A stretch of 64,000 nucleotides of DNA from positions 22,634 to 86,633 of the forward strand of contig CANITF010000010.1 in the NCBI GenBank assembly GCA_947470515.1, written 5' to 3'. This stretch comes from Flavobacteriales bacterium. Lineage in GTDB: Bacteria > Bacteroidota > Bacteroidia > Flavobacteriales_D > Crocinitomicaceae. This document shows, piece by piece, positions 27,421 to 36,710 of this stretch; within the stretch, counting starts at the first letter, position 1, and the number at the start of each line of letters is the position of its first letter. The position numbers and the translations under genes were made by a program. The notes under the pieces are model-generated. The model was not told the DNA's origin and searched no databases. It saw only the letters and a list, made by a program, of their open reading frames with translations.

Positions 27421-29007
27421 ATGAAACTTTTCTTGATACCGCTGTTTTTTTCAATTTGTTTTGTTATTTCTGCTCAAGTCACCAATAATCAGCTTTCAAT
27501 TATTGATATAAAACATTATGCAATTGAATTAAAAGTCAATGATTCAACCAATCGAATTGAGGCAAAAGAGTCGATTTTATTGGAAAGATTGGATGAAACA
27601 AAAAATATTAGTTTGGATTTAACCTCTCTTAATTCTGAAGGAAAAGGAATGGTTGTAGAAAGTATTTTTGAAGGGAATTTCCCGATTAAATTTAAACATG
27701 AAAACGATAAGTTGATCATCGAGAACTTAAGACCAAATGCCCAAAAGGAAATTGAATTGAACATTGTTTTCAGTGGAGTTCCGATTGATGGATTAGTGAT
27801 TGGTGAAAACAAATATGGAAATCGAACTTTTTTCGGAGATAATTGGCCAAATAGGGCACACAATTGGTTTGCTTGTGTGGATCACCCTTCTGATAAGGCA
27901 ACAGTACAATTTTCTGTTCAAGCTCCAAACCATTATCAAGTCATAGCGAATGGTGAATTTATGGGAAAAAGTGATGCGAACAATTCAGATGTAATTTACG
28001 AATATAGTTCAACAGTCCCATTGCCAACAAAAGTCATGGTGGTTGGAATTGCTGATTTTAAAATACAAAATTCAGCTTCTTCGGCTGGTGTAAGTTTGAG
28101 CTCTTGGGTGTATCCTGAAAATGAACAAAAAGGATTTTATGATTTTGAAATGGCAACGACAATTATGCCCTTCTTTGTGTTTTATCTTGGTCAATATGAA
28201 TATGAAAAACTAGCAAATGTGCAATCAACTACTCGTTTTGGAGGAATGGAAAATGCCGGTTGTATTTTTTACGATGAAAATGCAATTAATGGAAAGCGAA
28301 CGTGCGAAACATTGTTAGTTCATGAAATAGCACACCAATGGTTTGGCAATTCAGCAACTGAAAAAGAATGGGAAGATATTTGGCTCAGTGAAGGATTTGC
28401 GACTTATTTCACCAATTTATATATTGAAGAAGTTAAGGGGGAAGATGCTTTTAGATTTCAATTACAGCAGGATAGATCTAAAGTCATCCAATTTAAAAAG
28501 AATTATAATCATCCAATAGTTGATACGAGTTATACTGATTTAATGGATTTATTGAACCCTAATTCTTATCAAAAAGGAGCATGGGTAGTGCACATGCTTC
28601 GTCGAAAATTAGGAGATGAGCTTTTTAAAAATGGTGTAATGGCCTATTACAGAAAATATCGATTATCCAATGCCTCAACGAACGATTTTAAAAATGTTAT
28701 GGAAGAGGTAAGTGGGTTAGATTTGAATCAGTTTTTTAAACAATGGTTATACTCTTCAGGTCATCCAGTTCTTTCTGTTCAAGGAAAAGCGACGAAAAAA
28801 AATATACGTTTGGAAATTCAGCAAACACAATTTGAAAGTGTTTTCATTTTTCCATTAACAGTAGAGTTTACGATGAAAAATGGTGATAAGTTTACCAAGG
28901 TAATTCAAATAAATGGGAGGAGTGAAATTGTAAATCTTGACACTCCTAAAAAAGTGAAATCTTGGAAATTAGATCCTAATATTGATTTATTATTTGAACT
29001 TAAATAG
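27421..29007 (+). CDS. M1-family metallopeptidase (aminopeptidase N-like)
   Basis: A 528-residue exported zinc peptidase started at ATG 27421, which begins a good signal peptide (MKLFLIPLFFSICFVISAQ); a TTG 30 bases earlier is less likely. The gluzincin signature is complete: HEIAH at 301-305 and the third ligand Glu324 in LSEGFATYF, with the exopeptidase motif GGMEN at 274-278. It lacks the long C-terminal ERAP-like helical domain, ending after a short domain, which fits the shorter bacterial M1 group. It removes N-terminal residues from peptides in the periplasm. Convergent with the kinase gene, 4 bases apart. Confidence 0.92.
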   Translation: MKLFLIPLFFSICFVISAQVTNNQLSIIDIKHYAIELKVNDSTNRIEAKESILLERLDETKNISLDLTSLNSEGKGMVVESIFEGNFPIKFKHENDKLIIENLRPNAQKEIELNIVFSGVPIDGLVIGENKYGNRTFFGDNWPNRAHNWFACVDHPSDKATVQFSVQAPNHYQVIANGEFMGKSDANNSDVIYEYSSTVPLPTKVMVVGIADFKIQNSASSAGVSLSSWVYPENEQKGFYDFEMATTIMPFFVFYLGQYEYEKLANVQSTTRFGGMENAGCIFYDENAINGKRTCETLLVHEIAHQWFGNSATEKEWEDIWLSEGFATYFTNLYIEEVKGEDAFRFQLQQDRSKVIQFKKNYNHPIVDTSYTDLMDLLNPNSYQKGAWVVHMLRRKLGDELFKNGVMAYYRKYRLSNASTNDFKNVMEEVSGLDLNQFFKQWLYSSGHPVLSVQGKATKKNIRLEIQQTQFESVFIFPLTVEFTMKNGDKFTKVIQINGRSEIVNLDTPKKVKSWKLDPNIDLLFELK

Positions 29008-29011
29008 CGTG

Positions 29012-30154
29012 TTAAAAAGTAAAAATTATCTCTGTTCCTTTATTTGAAGTAGAAATCTCAAAATCACTATCAATTTGTTCAACTAAACCATCAATTAAAT
29101 CAAATCCAGTACCTATTGTTTTGTAATCTTCCTCAAGTCCTGGTCCATTGTCTTTAATGATAATTTGAATCTTGTCTAAATCAGTTATCGATAAATTTAC
29201 GGACAAACTATTTTCTTTATCTTTTTTGAAAGCATATTTATATGCATTTGTAAAAATTTCGTTTAATATCAAAGAACAAGGAATTGCTTTTGAAATGTTA
29301 ATACTGACTTCAGATAAATTGAGGTTTAATTTTACATTTAAAGTATATCCATAAGTGTCGTTAATATTTCCAATTAATGTCGTAACAAATTCACTGAAAT
29401 TAACATCTTTGTAATTATTTGATTGGTACATTGCACTTTGTAGCGCAGATAAAGAGAATGATTTCGATAAAATATTTTCAAACAGATCCTTATGGTAAGC
29501 GTCTTTAGTGCGATTTGATTCTGAACGAATCAACGCAGTCATAACAGCCAAATTATTTTTCACACGGTGATTGATTTCCGCTATTAAAATGGTTTTTTCT
29601 TTGACAATTTTTTCTAATTCGTCTCGGTATTTATTTTTTTCTTTTGTTTCTAACGTAAGCGCCAATAATTGTGTTAATGCCAAAGAAAAATGTTGTTCGT
29701 CATTGGTCCAATCTTTTAACTCTTCTGTGTTTTCAAAACAAACAATTCCTCTAAGCTTTCCGCCAGATAAAATTGGCACTTCCATCATAGAACAAATGTT
29801 TAATGGAATCAAATAAGCATCCAATAATTCTTGATTAAAGCTTTCATTTCTTGCATCAAAACTGATGATAATATCATTTCTATTAATATGGCTGAACCAA
29901 AATGGAAAATCAACTTCCATCATTTCTGCACCACTTTCGTATGTATCACTTCTTAAATCATAAGCCAACATACAATCAATTCCACTGGAGTCAGGTTTCA
30001 TAATCCAAAAGTTTGCTCTAGAAATTTTTAAGAAATTCGTCGCATTGTAGAGGATTTCCTTTGCCATACCAACTTCATTGCCCTCATTGATATGAGGGTT
30101 TTTAGACAAGCTTTCAATAACTTCTAAAAAAATGGATGAACGATTGTTGGGCAT
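29012..30154 (-). CDS. GAF-domain sensor histidine kinase (HisKA_2 type)
   Basis: A 380-residue cytoplasmic kinase. Residues about 10-170 are a GAF sensor domain (FLKISRANFWIM, CSMMEVPILSGGKLRGIVCF). A short coiled coil leads to the HisKA_2 phospho-acceptor motif EINHRVKNNLAVM with His196. The ATPase domain follows with an N-box NEIFTNAYKYAF and a G1 box DNGPGL. No membrane segments, so it senses an intracellular signal or binds partners. No response regulator gene is adjacent, making it an orphan. The HisKA_2 type is common in Bacteroidota and in general stress pathways. Confidence 0.9.
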   Translation of the reverse strand: MPNNRSSIFLEVIESLSKNPHINEGNEVGMAKEILYNATNFLKISRANFWIMKPDSSGIDCMLAYDLRSDTYESGAEMMEVDFPFWFSHINRNDIIISFDARNESFNQELLDAYLIPLNICSMMEVPILSGGKLRGIVCFENTEELKDWTNDEQHFSLALTQLLALTLETKEKNKYRDELEKIVKEKTILIAEINHRVKNNLAVMTALIRSESNRTKDAYHKDLFENILSKSFSLSALQSAMYQSNNYKDVNFSEFVTTLIGNINDTYGYTLNVKLNLNLSEVSINISKAIPCSLILNEIFTNAYKYAFKKDKENSLSVNLSITDLDKIQIIIKDNGPGLEEDYKTIGTGFDLIDGLVEQIDSDFEISTSNKGTEIIFTF

Positions 30155-30447
30155 TTTCAGTGAATAGTTAGATTCAATTGGAAATTTACAAAAAAAAAAT
30201 GGTTATCATAATTAAAGTATGAATTCATTAATTGTGGTTTCCTTTCAAGCGTCATAAAAAGTGCACTTTCATCTTTGCAAGTATGAACGAATTTATAGGA
30301 TCTATTCCAACTGCCTTTGTATTGAAATGAGTCATGCAATTTATTTCATATTGCGGAATAGGAAATGAAAATTTTGATGTTGTGTCATTTTGAGAAAAAA
30401 CAACAATCCAAGAGAATAAAGACAGGAAATCTAAGGTTGCTTTCAAC
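30155..30447 (-). other. Possible frame-broken small secreted ORF
   Basis: Starting 2 bases after the stop of the upstream BNR gene, a minus-strand frame from a TTG codon (30446) reads a signal-peptide-like N-terminus (SLFSWIVVFSQ, then NDTTSKFSFPIPQYEI). A second, shifted frame covering 30157-30339 has protein-like text with SFQYKGSWNRSYKFVHTC and ALFMTLERKPQ. Joined by a one-base shift near 30340 they would make a protein of about 95 residues. It may be a remnant gene; equally, both frames may be chance. Confidence 0.25.
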
Positions 30448-32028
30448 TTATTCTTTTATAAATAGTGTCATTTTGACTTCTTTACCGCTATAAAGAAATA
30501 GTTGATAAGTTCCGCTTGTTAGCTCTGAAACTGATAATCCAGCTTCAGGGAATTGAACGCCATTCATGATTTCTTGACCATTTTCGTTAAATACTTTATA
30601 CGAATCAACAATCATTTTTTCTTTCATGTATAATTTATCCGAACTTGGATTTGGATAGACATTAAAAGAAGAAAGCGATTCGCGACTTATTATTTGTATC
30701 GAATTTGTACCTGAGATCACACCAATTTTATTCAAATAGATACTTAAAACACCCGTTCTAACATCTCCCCAAACGGCATAAATAGTATCATTTAAAAAAT
30801 TCACATTCATGAAATCATTTCCTTTTCCATCTAAAACTACATCATGGGCAACTTGTGTATCAGAAATAGCAAAATCTGGCGAGAAATTTATTGAATCCTT
30901 CCAACGAACGACCCCATAAATTTCTGTTCCAGTTTGGTATGTATTCGCTATCCCATTTCTACGGTCTCTCCAACAAACAGTTAAATCTCCATCTGAATCA
31001 AAATCAGCCCAAACTAAATCTTGTAAATTATTATTTCCCAATGGATCTTGATTGATTCGTATTTGTGCTGTCCATACTGTTCCACCATCAAATGACTCCA
31101 TAAAATAAACATCAACATCACCACTTGTCTCTTTTAAAAAGAAATAAGCAATGTGATTTGCGTCAGATGGGTCACTTTTGAATAATGAACCCTTTTTTAA
31201 ATAGGCATTACTAATAGGAGATCCAACTCCACTATAAGCGTCCAATTGGTCAATATCTATACCCGCGGATGTGCTTTTTGCTATATATAAATGAGCGAAT
31301 GGACCTTGATTTAATGGTTCATATGCTGGGTAAATTGCCATGAATACGCCATTTGATGTTACGATTGGTGAAGGCATTGGTTGCTTTATAATACTTCCAG
31401 AATAAAAGTTCAACGTGTCTAAATATCTTGGGTTTGAAAAACTCATTCCATTATCTGTGCTCACTGATAAATAGGGGTGATATGGAGGAAATACTAAAGT
31501 TGGTTGATCAGCATTCATCGAAGTCACGTAAATTACACCATCATTAATTCCTCCAGATTTATCAACTGCAATCCAAGGCCGATCTATGCAAGCTTGATTT
31601 GGGCAGTCACTTATTGAAGTGGCTTCTACAGCAGGTCCCCAAGTTGCTCCTCCATCAATGGATTTACGAACATAAATTGCACCATTTGAGAAATTAACAT
31701 CATCATAATCAATATATGAAATATAGAGATTACCATTTAAATCGTAACCCATTGAAACATCTGCCGAACCATTTCCTGTAATTTGGTGTGGTTGCCAAAT
31801 TGGAGTAGACCAAGATAATCCTCCATTATTTGAATATGACGTTTTAATAGTTATTTTATTACCAATTTGAAATCCCATCCATGCCGCAACTAAATGCTGA
31901 GAATTTGATGGGTCAATAACTAAATAGGGTTCTCCATCAAAATATGCACCGTTTGAAATGTTTTGATTTTGAGAAAATGAAATATCGTGTAAAAGGAGAA
32001 AACCAATGATTGAAAGTAGAATTTTCAT
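30448..32028 (-). CDS. Secreted sialidase-like (BNR) protein with T9SS sorting domain
   Basis: A 526-residue exported protein with a signal peptide (1-19, ending ISFSQ). A propeller of Asp-box repeats follows, with NNGGLSWS, SIDGGATWG, STDNGMSFS and SFDGGTVWT. The C-terminal Por sorting domain begins VYPNPSSDKLYMKE and ends SGKEVKMTLFIKE. The fold matches the exo-sialidase superfamily, but the arginine triad and nucleophilic tyrosine of true sialidases are not evident, so enzymatic activity is doubtful. It is probably surface exposed or secreted through the type IX system. A possible broken small gene follows it. Confidence 0.82.
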   Translation of the reverse strand: MKILLSIIGFLLLHDISFSQNQNISNGAYFDGEPYLVIDPSNSQHLVAAWMGFQIGNKITIKTSYSNNGGLSWSTPIWQPHQITGNGSADVSMGYDLNGNLYISYIDYDDVNFSNGAIYVRKSIDGGATWGPAVEATSISDCPNQACIDRPWIAVDKSGGINDGVIYVTSMNADQPTLVFPPYHPYLSVSTDNGMSFSNPRYLDTLNFYSGSIIKQPMPSPIVTSNGVFMAIYPAYEPLNQGPFAHLYIAKSTSAGIDIDQLDAYSGVGSPISNAYLKKGSLFKSDPSDANHIAYFFLKETSGDVDVYFMESFDGGTVWTAQIRINQDPLGNNNLQDLVWADFDSDGDLTVCWRDRRNGIANTYQTGTEIYGVVRWKDSINFSPDFAISDTQVAHDVVLDGKGNDFMNVNFLNDTIYAVWGDVRTGVLSIYLNKIGVISGTNSIQIISRESLSSFNVYPNPSSDKLYMKEKMIVDSYKVFNENGQEIMNGVQFPEAGLSVSELTSGTYQLFLYSGKEVKMTLFIKE

Positions 32029-32078
32029 GTATAGTAATTTTTAAACTATACAAAAGTAAAGTATTATATAATGAGTTT

Positions 32079-32879
32079 TTAATTTAGTGTGAAAATCACA
32101 TCAACTCTTCGGTTTTTTTGTCTGTCTTCATCTGTTAACTCTGGAGTAACGACAGGAATGTAATTACTAAACCCATCGTGCCTCAATCGTTTAGCATCGA
32201 TTCCTTTTTGAATTAATATCAGAAAAACTGCGTGAGCCCTAGCAGTTGAAAGTGAAAAATCATCCGCGCAACAAACATGACCTCGCAGGAATGCATAAAC
32301 TTTTGGATTATCGTTTAGGAATGTATATAATTTATTTATCTCATCAAGTGAATTTCCAATCAATATATCTTCTCCAGGAACAAATTCTATATTTAATACA
32401 ATTGAACGCTCATCAGAAGTTGTAATTCTTTCAATATTGAAATCTGAATCAGTTTGACTTTGTGGCTCATCTAGTGTAACCATAGTCGGTTGAACAGTTA
32501 AATACTGAATTTCAACCCTTCTCCAATATTTGTAATCATTTATATTTTCTGCATTTTTTGGGTAGTTTACGCCTGCTGCATTTTTTTCTAAGATTTCAAA
32601 ATCATAGGATTTAATCATTTTTTCAACTGATTGAATTCTTTTTTCTGCTAATTGTTTGTTGTATTGAAAATCACCATTTAAATCTGTATAGGACGTAACA
32701 CGTTCAATAAAAAATGAACCTTTTTGGGCTGATTCCATTAAATTATTAAGTTCGTATTTCGCAGAAGATGATAATTCATATTGATCAAATCCGAAATAAA
32801 TTAAAAGTGTATTTCGGTTTTCTTGATTGAACGCAGATGAAACTGAAAATAAAAAAAAGAAAGTTATAGAATTTTTCAT
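32079..32879 (-). CDS. Protein with tandem OmpA-like domains
   Basis: A 266-residue exported protein with a signal peptide of about 17 residues. The first OmpA-like segment (about 23-127) opens with the IYFGFDQYELSSSAKYELN pattern and ends YWRRVEIQYL. The second (about 160-266) has GHVCCADDFSLSTARAHAV, ALRHDGFSNYIPV-type text and NRRVDVIFTLN. OmpA domains bind diaminopimelate of peptidoglycan; the second copy keeps the NRRV arginine and the D/S-L-S-x-x-R-A region. There is no beta-barrel and no lipobox. Probably a periplasmic peptidoglycan-binding protein. Confidence 0.8.
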   Translation of the reverse strand: MKNSITFFFLFSVSSAFNQENRNTLLIYFGFDQYELSSSAKYELNNLMESAQKGSFFIERVTSYTDLNGDFQYNKQLAEKRIQSVEKMIKSYDFEILEKNAAGVNYPKNAENINDYKYWRRVEIQYLTVQPTMVTLDEPQSQTDSDFNIERITTSDERSIVLNIEFVPGEDILIGNSLDEINKLYTFLNDNPKVYAFLRGHVCCADDFSLSTARAHAVFLILIQKGIDAKRLRHDGFSNYIPVVTPELTDEDRQKNRRVDVIFTLN

Positions 32880-32916
32880 TGATTTAAAGTGGTATATTTT
32901 TTAAAGTTTTTGTTAC

Positions 32917-32954
32917 AAAAAAAGCGTTCATTTTTTGTAAAATGAACGCTTTTG
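32917..32954 (-). terminator. Intrinsic terminator of the M16 protease pair
   Basis: A strong hairpin, AAAAGCGTTCATTTT paired with AAAATGAACGCTTTT around a 4-base loop, followed on the minus strand by a T-run. It lies 20 bases after the stop of the minus-strand gene at 32974-35055, ending the protease operon before the OmpA-domain gene. Confidence 0.9.
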
Positions 32955-32973
32955 CAATTTATTTAAGTTCTTA

Positions 32974-35055
32974 TTATTTGTAAATACTCAAATCTATTTT
33001 ACCATTTACTACAATAGAAGTAATAACACCTGAAAAGGCCATTTCTCCCATAGAAATTGTCACCGTATGCGGGAATAATAAACCGTTCACATCTTTATAT
33101 TCACTGAATAACGAAGTTGATTCTGTAACTTCTTCACCATCTTTATTGATAGATAGTGATTTCAATTTCATAAAAGTCTTCGTGTCATAATAATCAAAAG
33201 ATTCTGCTGATCCATCGTTTAATTTTAAAACATAAACATCTGTTCCATTTAACGTTTCAATTCCAACTATTTCATAAGTCATTCCTGATGTTGCATAATT
33301 CATTTCAGGAAAAAGTCCAAATGCTTTTTTCTTTGAAGCTATTTCTTCAGCAGTAAGATCTTTTTTTCCAGTTTGCATATTGGTTGATGAACCAGCTGTT
33401 CCATCAAAAAATGACTTTTGAAAAACCATTCCTTGACCTTCTAATTTTTGTGCTTCGGTACTTGGAGAAACCCAAACTTTAGTCGATTTTAAAGGGAAAG
33501 GAACTTGAGACATTGATAAATCTGTCTTTTCCTCATACGATTTTATTTTCTTCATTTTCTTTTGAGCAGCTTTCATTGAAGTTGTTTGCGTAACAGCTAA
33601 AACATATTTAGTGATTAACTCTTCCTTAGTTATATCAGCTTTCTTAACGTCTTTCAATACTTCTCCATACGCATCTAAAAATTCAATCTTTCCGTCAGCA
33701 TCAAATTGTTTTAATCTCTCAACGATTTCTTCATTTCCAACAACAACGATATTACAGTTCTTTGCTGAAAAATATTTTTGTGCCATTGTAAGTACATCTT
33801 CCTTGTTGATTGCTTCCAATCGTTTTAAATAAGTCTGATAATAATCTTTTGCTAAGTTGTTTTTGATAATATTCAACGCAAAACGTGCAATTGTTTGTGG
33901 ATTCTCTAATGATCTTGCAAAATCACCTGCCATTGAAGACTTCGTTAAATTTAATTCATCATCTTTCACATATCCATTACCGATATTATCCAATTCAAAT
34001 AATATTTGAGTAATTGCTGAATCTGTAATGTCATTTCTGAAATTTCCACCAATTGACATCCAAGAACCATCTTCTGTAACATTTAAAGATGAATAACAAC
34101 CATATGTATAAGCCTTGTCTTCACGCAAATTTTGCATCAAGCGTGTTCCAAAACCTCCGCCACCAAATATTTCATTTAAAACGTTCAATGGAAGTTGATT
34201 AGGTTCGCCAGTTCTAATTTTCATTGGGAATGAAATCTTAATAACTGATTGAACTGCTCCTGGCTTCTTTATAAAAATTACACGATTTCCTTTGTTAAAT
34301 TGACCGTCACCACTTTCCATTTTATACGGTTCAACTCCTGTCCATTTTAAAAAATACTGCTCCACAAGTTTTGTTGCTTCCGCTTTTGTAATATCTCCAA
34401 CAATTACTAAATAACTTCCTTTTGGCGTAAACGTTGATTGGTAGTAGTTAAGAACATCATCTCTCGTGATATTTGCTAAAGTAGCTTCTGTCATTACTTC
34501 ACCATAAGGGTGATTCGGGAAGTTTACTTGCGATTCAGCATTTTGAGCCATTGCTCCAGCGTCTGACTTTGCAGATAATAATTCAGATTCACTTTGTTTT
34601 TTTATACGTTCAAATTCAGATTCAGGAAAGTTAGCATTCATCAAAACATCAGACATCAGTGTTAATCCTTTGTCCATGTGTTTTGTTAAGCAAGAAAGTG
34701 AAATATAAGATCTCCCTGCATCTAAAGAAGCACCGATATAATCTTTCTCATTGTCTAGTTGATCTTTGGTTCTATTTGTTGTCCCCGATAAGATTAAAGA
34801 TCCAGCAATACCAGACATACCAGCTTTTGCACCTTCAATTTTAGGATCTGAACCCATTGATAAGGCAAAAGATACGCGCGGAAGTTTATGGTTCTCAGAA
34901 AGTATTACAGTAATTCCATTTGCGGTTGTAAAAACTTCTGAATCTTTGATATTGATTGTTGGAGCCTTTGCAGGTGTAGGCCTAATCGAACGATCTAATT
35001 GACCAAACAATAATGTTGGTAATATAAATCCTGCTATTATAATTAACTTTTTCAT
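32974..35055 (-). CDS. M16-family peptidase subunit, non-catalytic, with LolA-like C-terminal domain
   Basis: A 693-residue exported protein started at ATG 35055 (MKKLIIIAGFILPTLLFGQ). The N-terminal 450 residues are two M16 half-domains, but the HxxEH zinc motif is missing: the corresponding helix reads MSGIAGSLILSGTTNRTKDQ. It therefore resembles the inactive partner of an M16B heterodimer. About residues 510-693 form an additional beta-rich domain (FFDGTAGSSTNMQTGKKDL, YEIVGIETLNGTDVYVLKL, LLFPHTVTISMG) like LolA/LolB or lipoprotein-sorting folds. It follows the catalytic subunit by 45 bases on the same strand and would act with it in the periplasm on small proteins or peptides. Confidence 0.85.
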   Translation of the reverse strand: MKKLIIIAGFILPTLLFGQLDRSIRPTPAKAPTINIKDSEVFTTANGITVILSENHKLPRVSFALSMGSDPKIEGAKAGMSGIAGSLILSGTTNRTKDQLDNEKDYIGASLDAGRSYISLSCLTKHMDKGLTLMSDVLMNANFPESEFERIKKQSESELLSAKSDAGAMAQNAESQVNFPNHPYGEVMTEATLANITRDDVLNYYQSTFTPKGSYLVIVGDITKAEATKLVEQYFLKWTGVEPYKMESGDGQFNKGNRVIFIKKPGAVQSVIKISFPMKIRTGEPNQLPLNVLNEIFGGGGFGTRLMQNLREDKAYTYGCYSSLNVTEDGSWMSIGGNFRNDITDSAITQILFELDNIGNGYVKDDELNLTKSSMAGDFARSLENPQTIARFALNIIKNNLAKDYYQTYLKRLEAINKEDVLTMAQKYFSAKNCNIVVVGNEEIVERLKQFDADGKIEFLDAYGEVLKDVKKADITKEELITKYVLAVTQTTSMKAAQKKMKKIKSYEEKTDLSMSQVPFPLKSTKVWVSPSTEAQKLEGQGMVFQKSFFDGTAGSSTNMQTGKKDLTAEEIASKKKAFGLFPEMNYATSGMTYEIVGIETLNGTDVYVLKLNDGSAESFDYYDTKTFMKLKSLSINKDGEEVTESTSLFSEYKDVNGLLFPHTVTISMGEMAFSGVITSIVVNGKIDLSIYK

Positions 35056-35100
35056 ATTTCTTAATTTATTAACTTTCAAATTGAATTTTTGAAGTCACGT

Positions 35101-36567
35101 TTATTTATCTTTTGGTAAATAATGTAAAATTACTCGTGCATCTTGCGTGAAATATAATTTCGCAACACGTTGAATGTCTTCACGGGTCACTTTCATATAA
35201 TTCTCTAATTGATTATTTACACGACTTGCTGAACCATAATAAACATGACTGTCAGCAAGGTTCTCGGCAACTCCTTCAATAGATGAATTGGAAGAAACTA
35301 AATTATTTTCAAATTGATTGCGTACTTTTTCAAACTCTTCTTGAGAAATTAATTCCTTCTTCATCATCTCAATTTGTAAATCAAATTCAGTTTGAATATC
35401 ATCTAAATTGATTCCCTGAGCTGCAATTGCCGCCATTATTCCAACGCCCGCATCTTCAAGACCATAATTAAATGAAAAGGCAAATGTCGCCATCTCTTTT
35501 TTCTCAACTATAGTTTTATTAATTCTAGAACTTGTTCCGCCAGACAAAACTTCATTCATCATTTCCAACGCATACATATCAGGATGAGTTTGAGCTGGAA
35601 ATTTGTACCCCATGAAAAGAGCAGGAAGCTGAATATTGTCGTAAACAACATCCTTAATAATACCTGTTAATTTTTCTGTGTCTTTTTGTGGTCGAGGAAT
35701 TTCAATTGCCTTGTTAGAATACATTCCAATTAAACGTTTTGCTTCTGGACTTTTAGAATTCATGAAGTCTTTCGCGTCAAACTTTGATTTCGCAACACTG
35801 TAGCGTTGGAAGAAATCATCATCTGATAAATTTTCAAAATCTCTAAATAAATTGATTGCTTGACCTTTAGGCATTGAAGCAAAATACTTTTCAATCCATT
35901 TTTTTGTTTCTTCGACATTTAAATCTCCTGCAATTGAAAGTGTAGCATTACTTGGGACATAAAAAGTCTTATAGAAATTTACATAATCCTCTTCTTGCGC
36001 AGCATCTAAATGCTCCATACTTCCGATTGGCACCCAATTGTATGGGTGAACTGTAAACATTCTTTTAAACATTTCAGTAATAAATGAAGCGTAAGGTTGG
36101 TTGTCAACACGTTGACGCTTTTCTTCTTTTACAACACTTCTCTGAGTTTCAATTCCTGTGTTGTCAACTTTCGCATGCAATAATCTTTCACTTTCCAACC
36201 AAAGGCCTAATTCCAATTGATTTGAAGGCAAAATTTCATAATAATACGTTCTGTCTTGAGATGTATTGGCATTTAAAGTTCCACCATTTTTCTCAACAAG
36301 TTCACTGTATTCTCCTCTTCCAATATTAGCAGAACCTTCAAATAATAAATGTTCAAAAAAGTGAGCAAATCCAGTTCTTTCTGTAATCTCATTTTTAGAT
36401 CCAACATGGTAAAGTATCGAAACAGCAACAATTGGTGTAGCATGTTCTTCATGTATAATTACATGGATTCCGTTTGGAAGATCGTATTCAATATATTCGA
36501 TCTTTTTTTGTGCTTGGGTAGCAAGGGCCACAAAAGCCAATATCCCAGTAACGATGATTTTTTTCAT
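35101..36567 (-). CDS. M16-family zinc peptidase, catalytic subunit
   Basis: A 488-residue exported protein started at ATG 36567, giving the signal peptide MKKIIVTGILAFVALATQAQ; the upstream 18 codons are unlikely. The inverted zinc motif HFFEH is at 69-73, and the downstream glutamate lies in a VVKEEKRQR region about 75 residues later. Two M16 half-domains fill the length, as in pitrilysin/insulinase-type M16B enzymes. It precedes the non-catalytic subunit in the same transcript. It probably degrades peptides in the periplasm as a clam-shell heterodimer. Confidence 0.92.
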   Translation of the reverse strand: MKKIIVTGILAFVALATQAQKKIEYIEYDLPNGIHVIIHEEHATPIVAVSILYHVGSKNEITERTGFAHFFEHLLFEGSANIGRGEYSELVEKNGGTLNANTSQDRTYYYEILPSNQLELGLWLESERLLHAKVDNTGIETQRSVVKEEKRQRVDNQPYASFITEMFKRMFTVHPYNWVPIGSMEHLDAAQEEDYVNFYKTFYVPSNATLSIAGDLNVEETKKWIEKYFASMPKGQAINLFRDFENLSDDDFFQRYSVAKSKFDAKDFMNSKSPEAKRLIGMYSNKAIEIPRPQKDTEKLTGIIKDVVYDNIQLPALFMGYKFPAQTHPDMYALEMMNEVLSGGTSSRINKTIVEKKEMATFAFSFNYGLEDAGVGIMAAIAAQGINLDDIQTEFDLQIEMMKKELISQEEFEKVRNQFENNLVSSNSSIEGVAENLADSHVYYGSASRVNNQLENYMKVTREDIQRVAKLYFTQDARVILHYLPKDK

Positions 36568-36698
36568 TGTTGATTTCAGTTTATATCGAATACAAAGTAA
36601 ATCAGATTTCTTGAATATCAAAATCTTAAATGATGTACGGATTAATAATCGTACTAGGGGTAGATTTATAAGTACATCGGTTTGGCTTGAAAATTGTC

Positions 36699-36706
36699 TA
36701 TATTTG
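36699..36706 (+). promoter_or_regulatory. Candidate -7 element for a leaderless transcript
   Basis: TATATTTG matches the Bacteroidota TAnnTTTG element. The next gene's only plausible ATG begins 5 bases later (36711), so transcription would start at or beside the start codon. No well-spaced -33 TTG is visible, which lowers confidence. Confidence 0.35.
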
Positions 36707-36710
36707 AATA

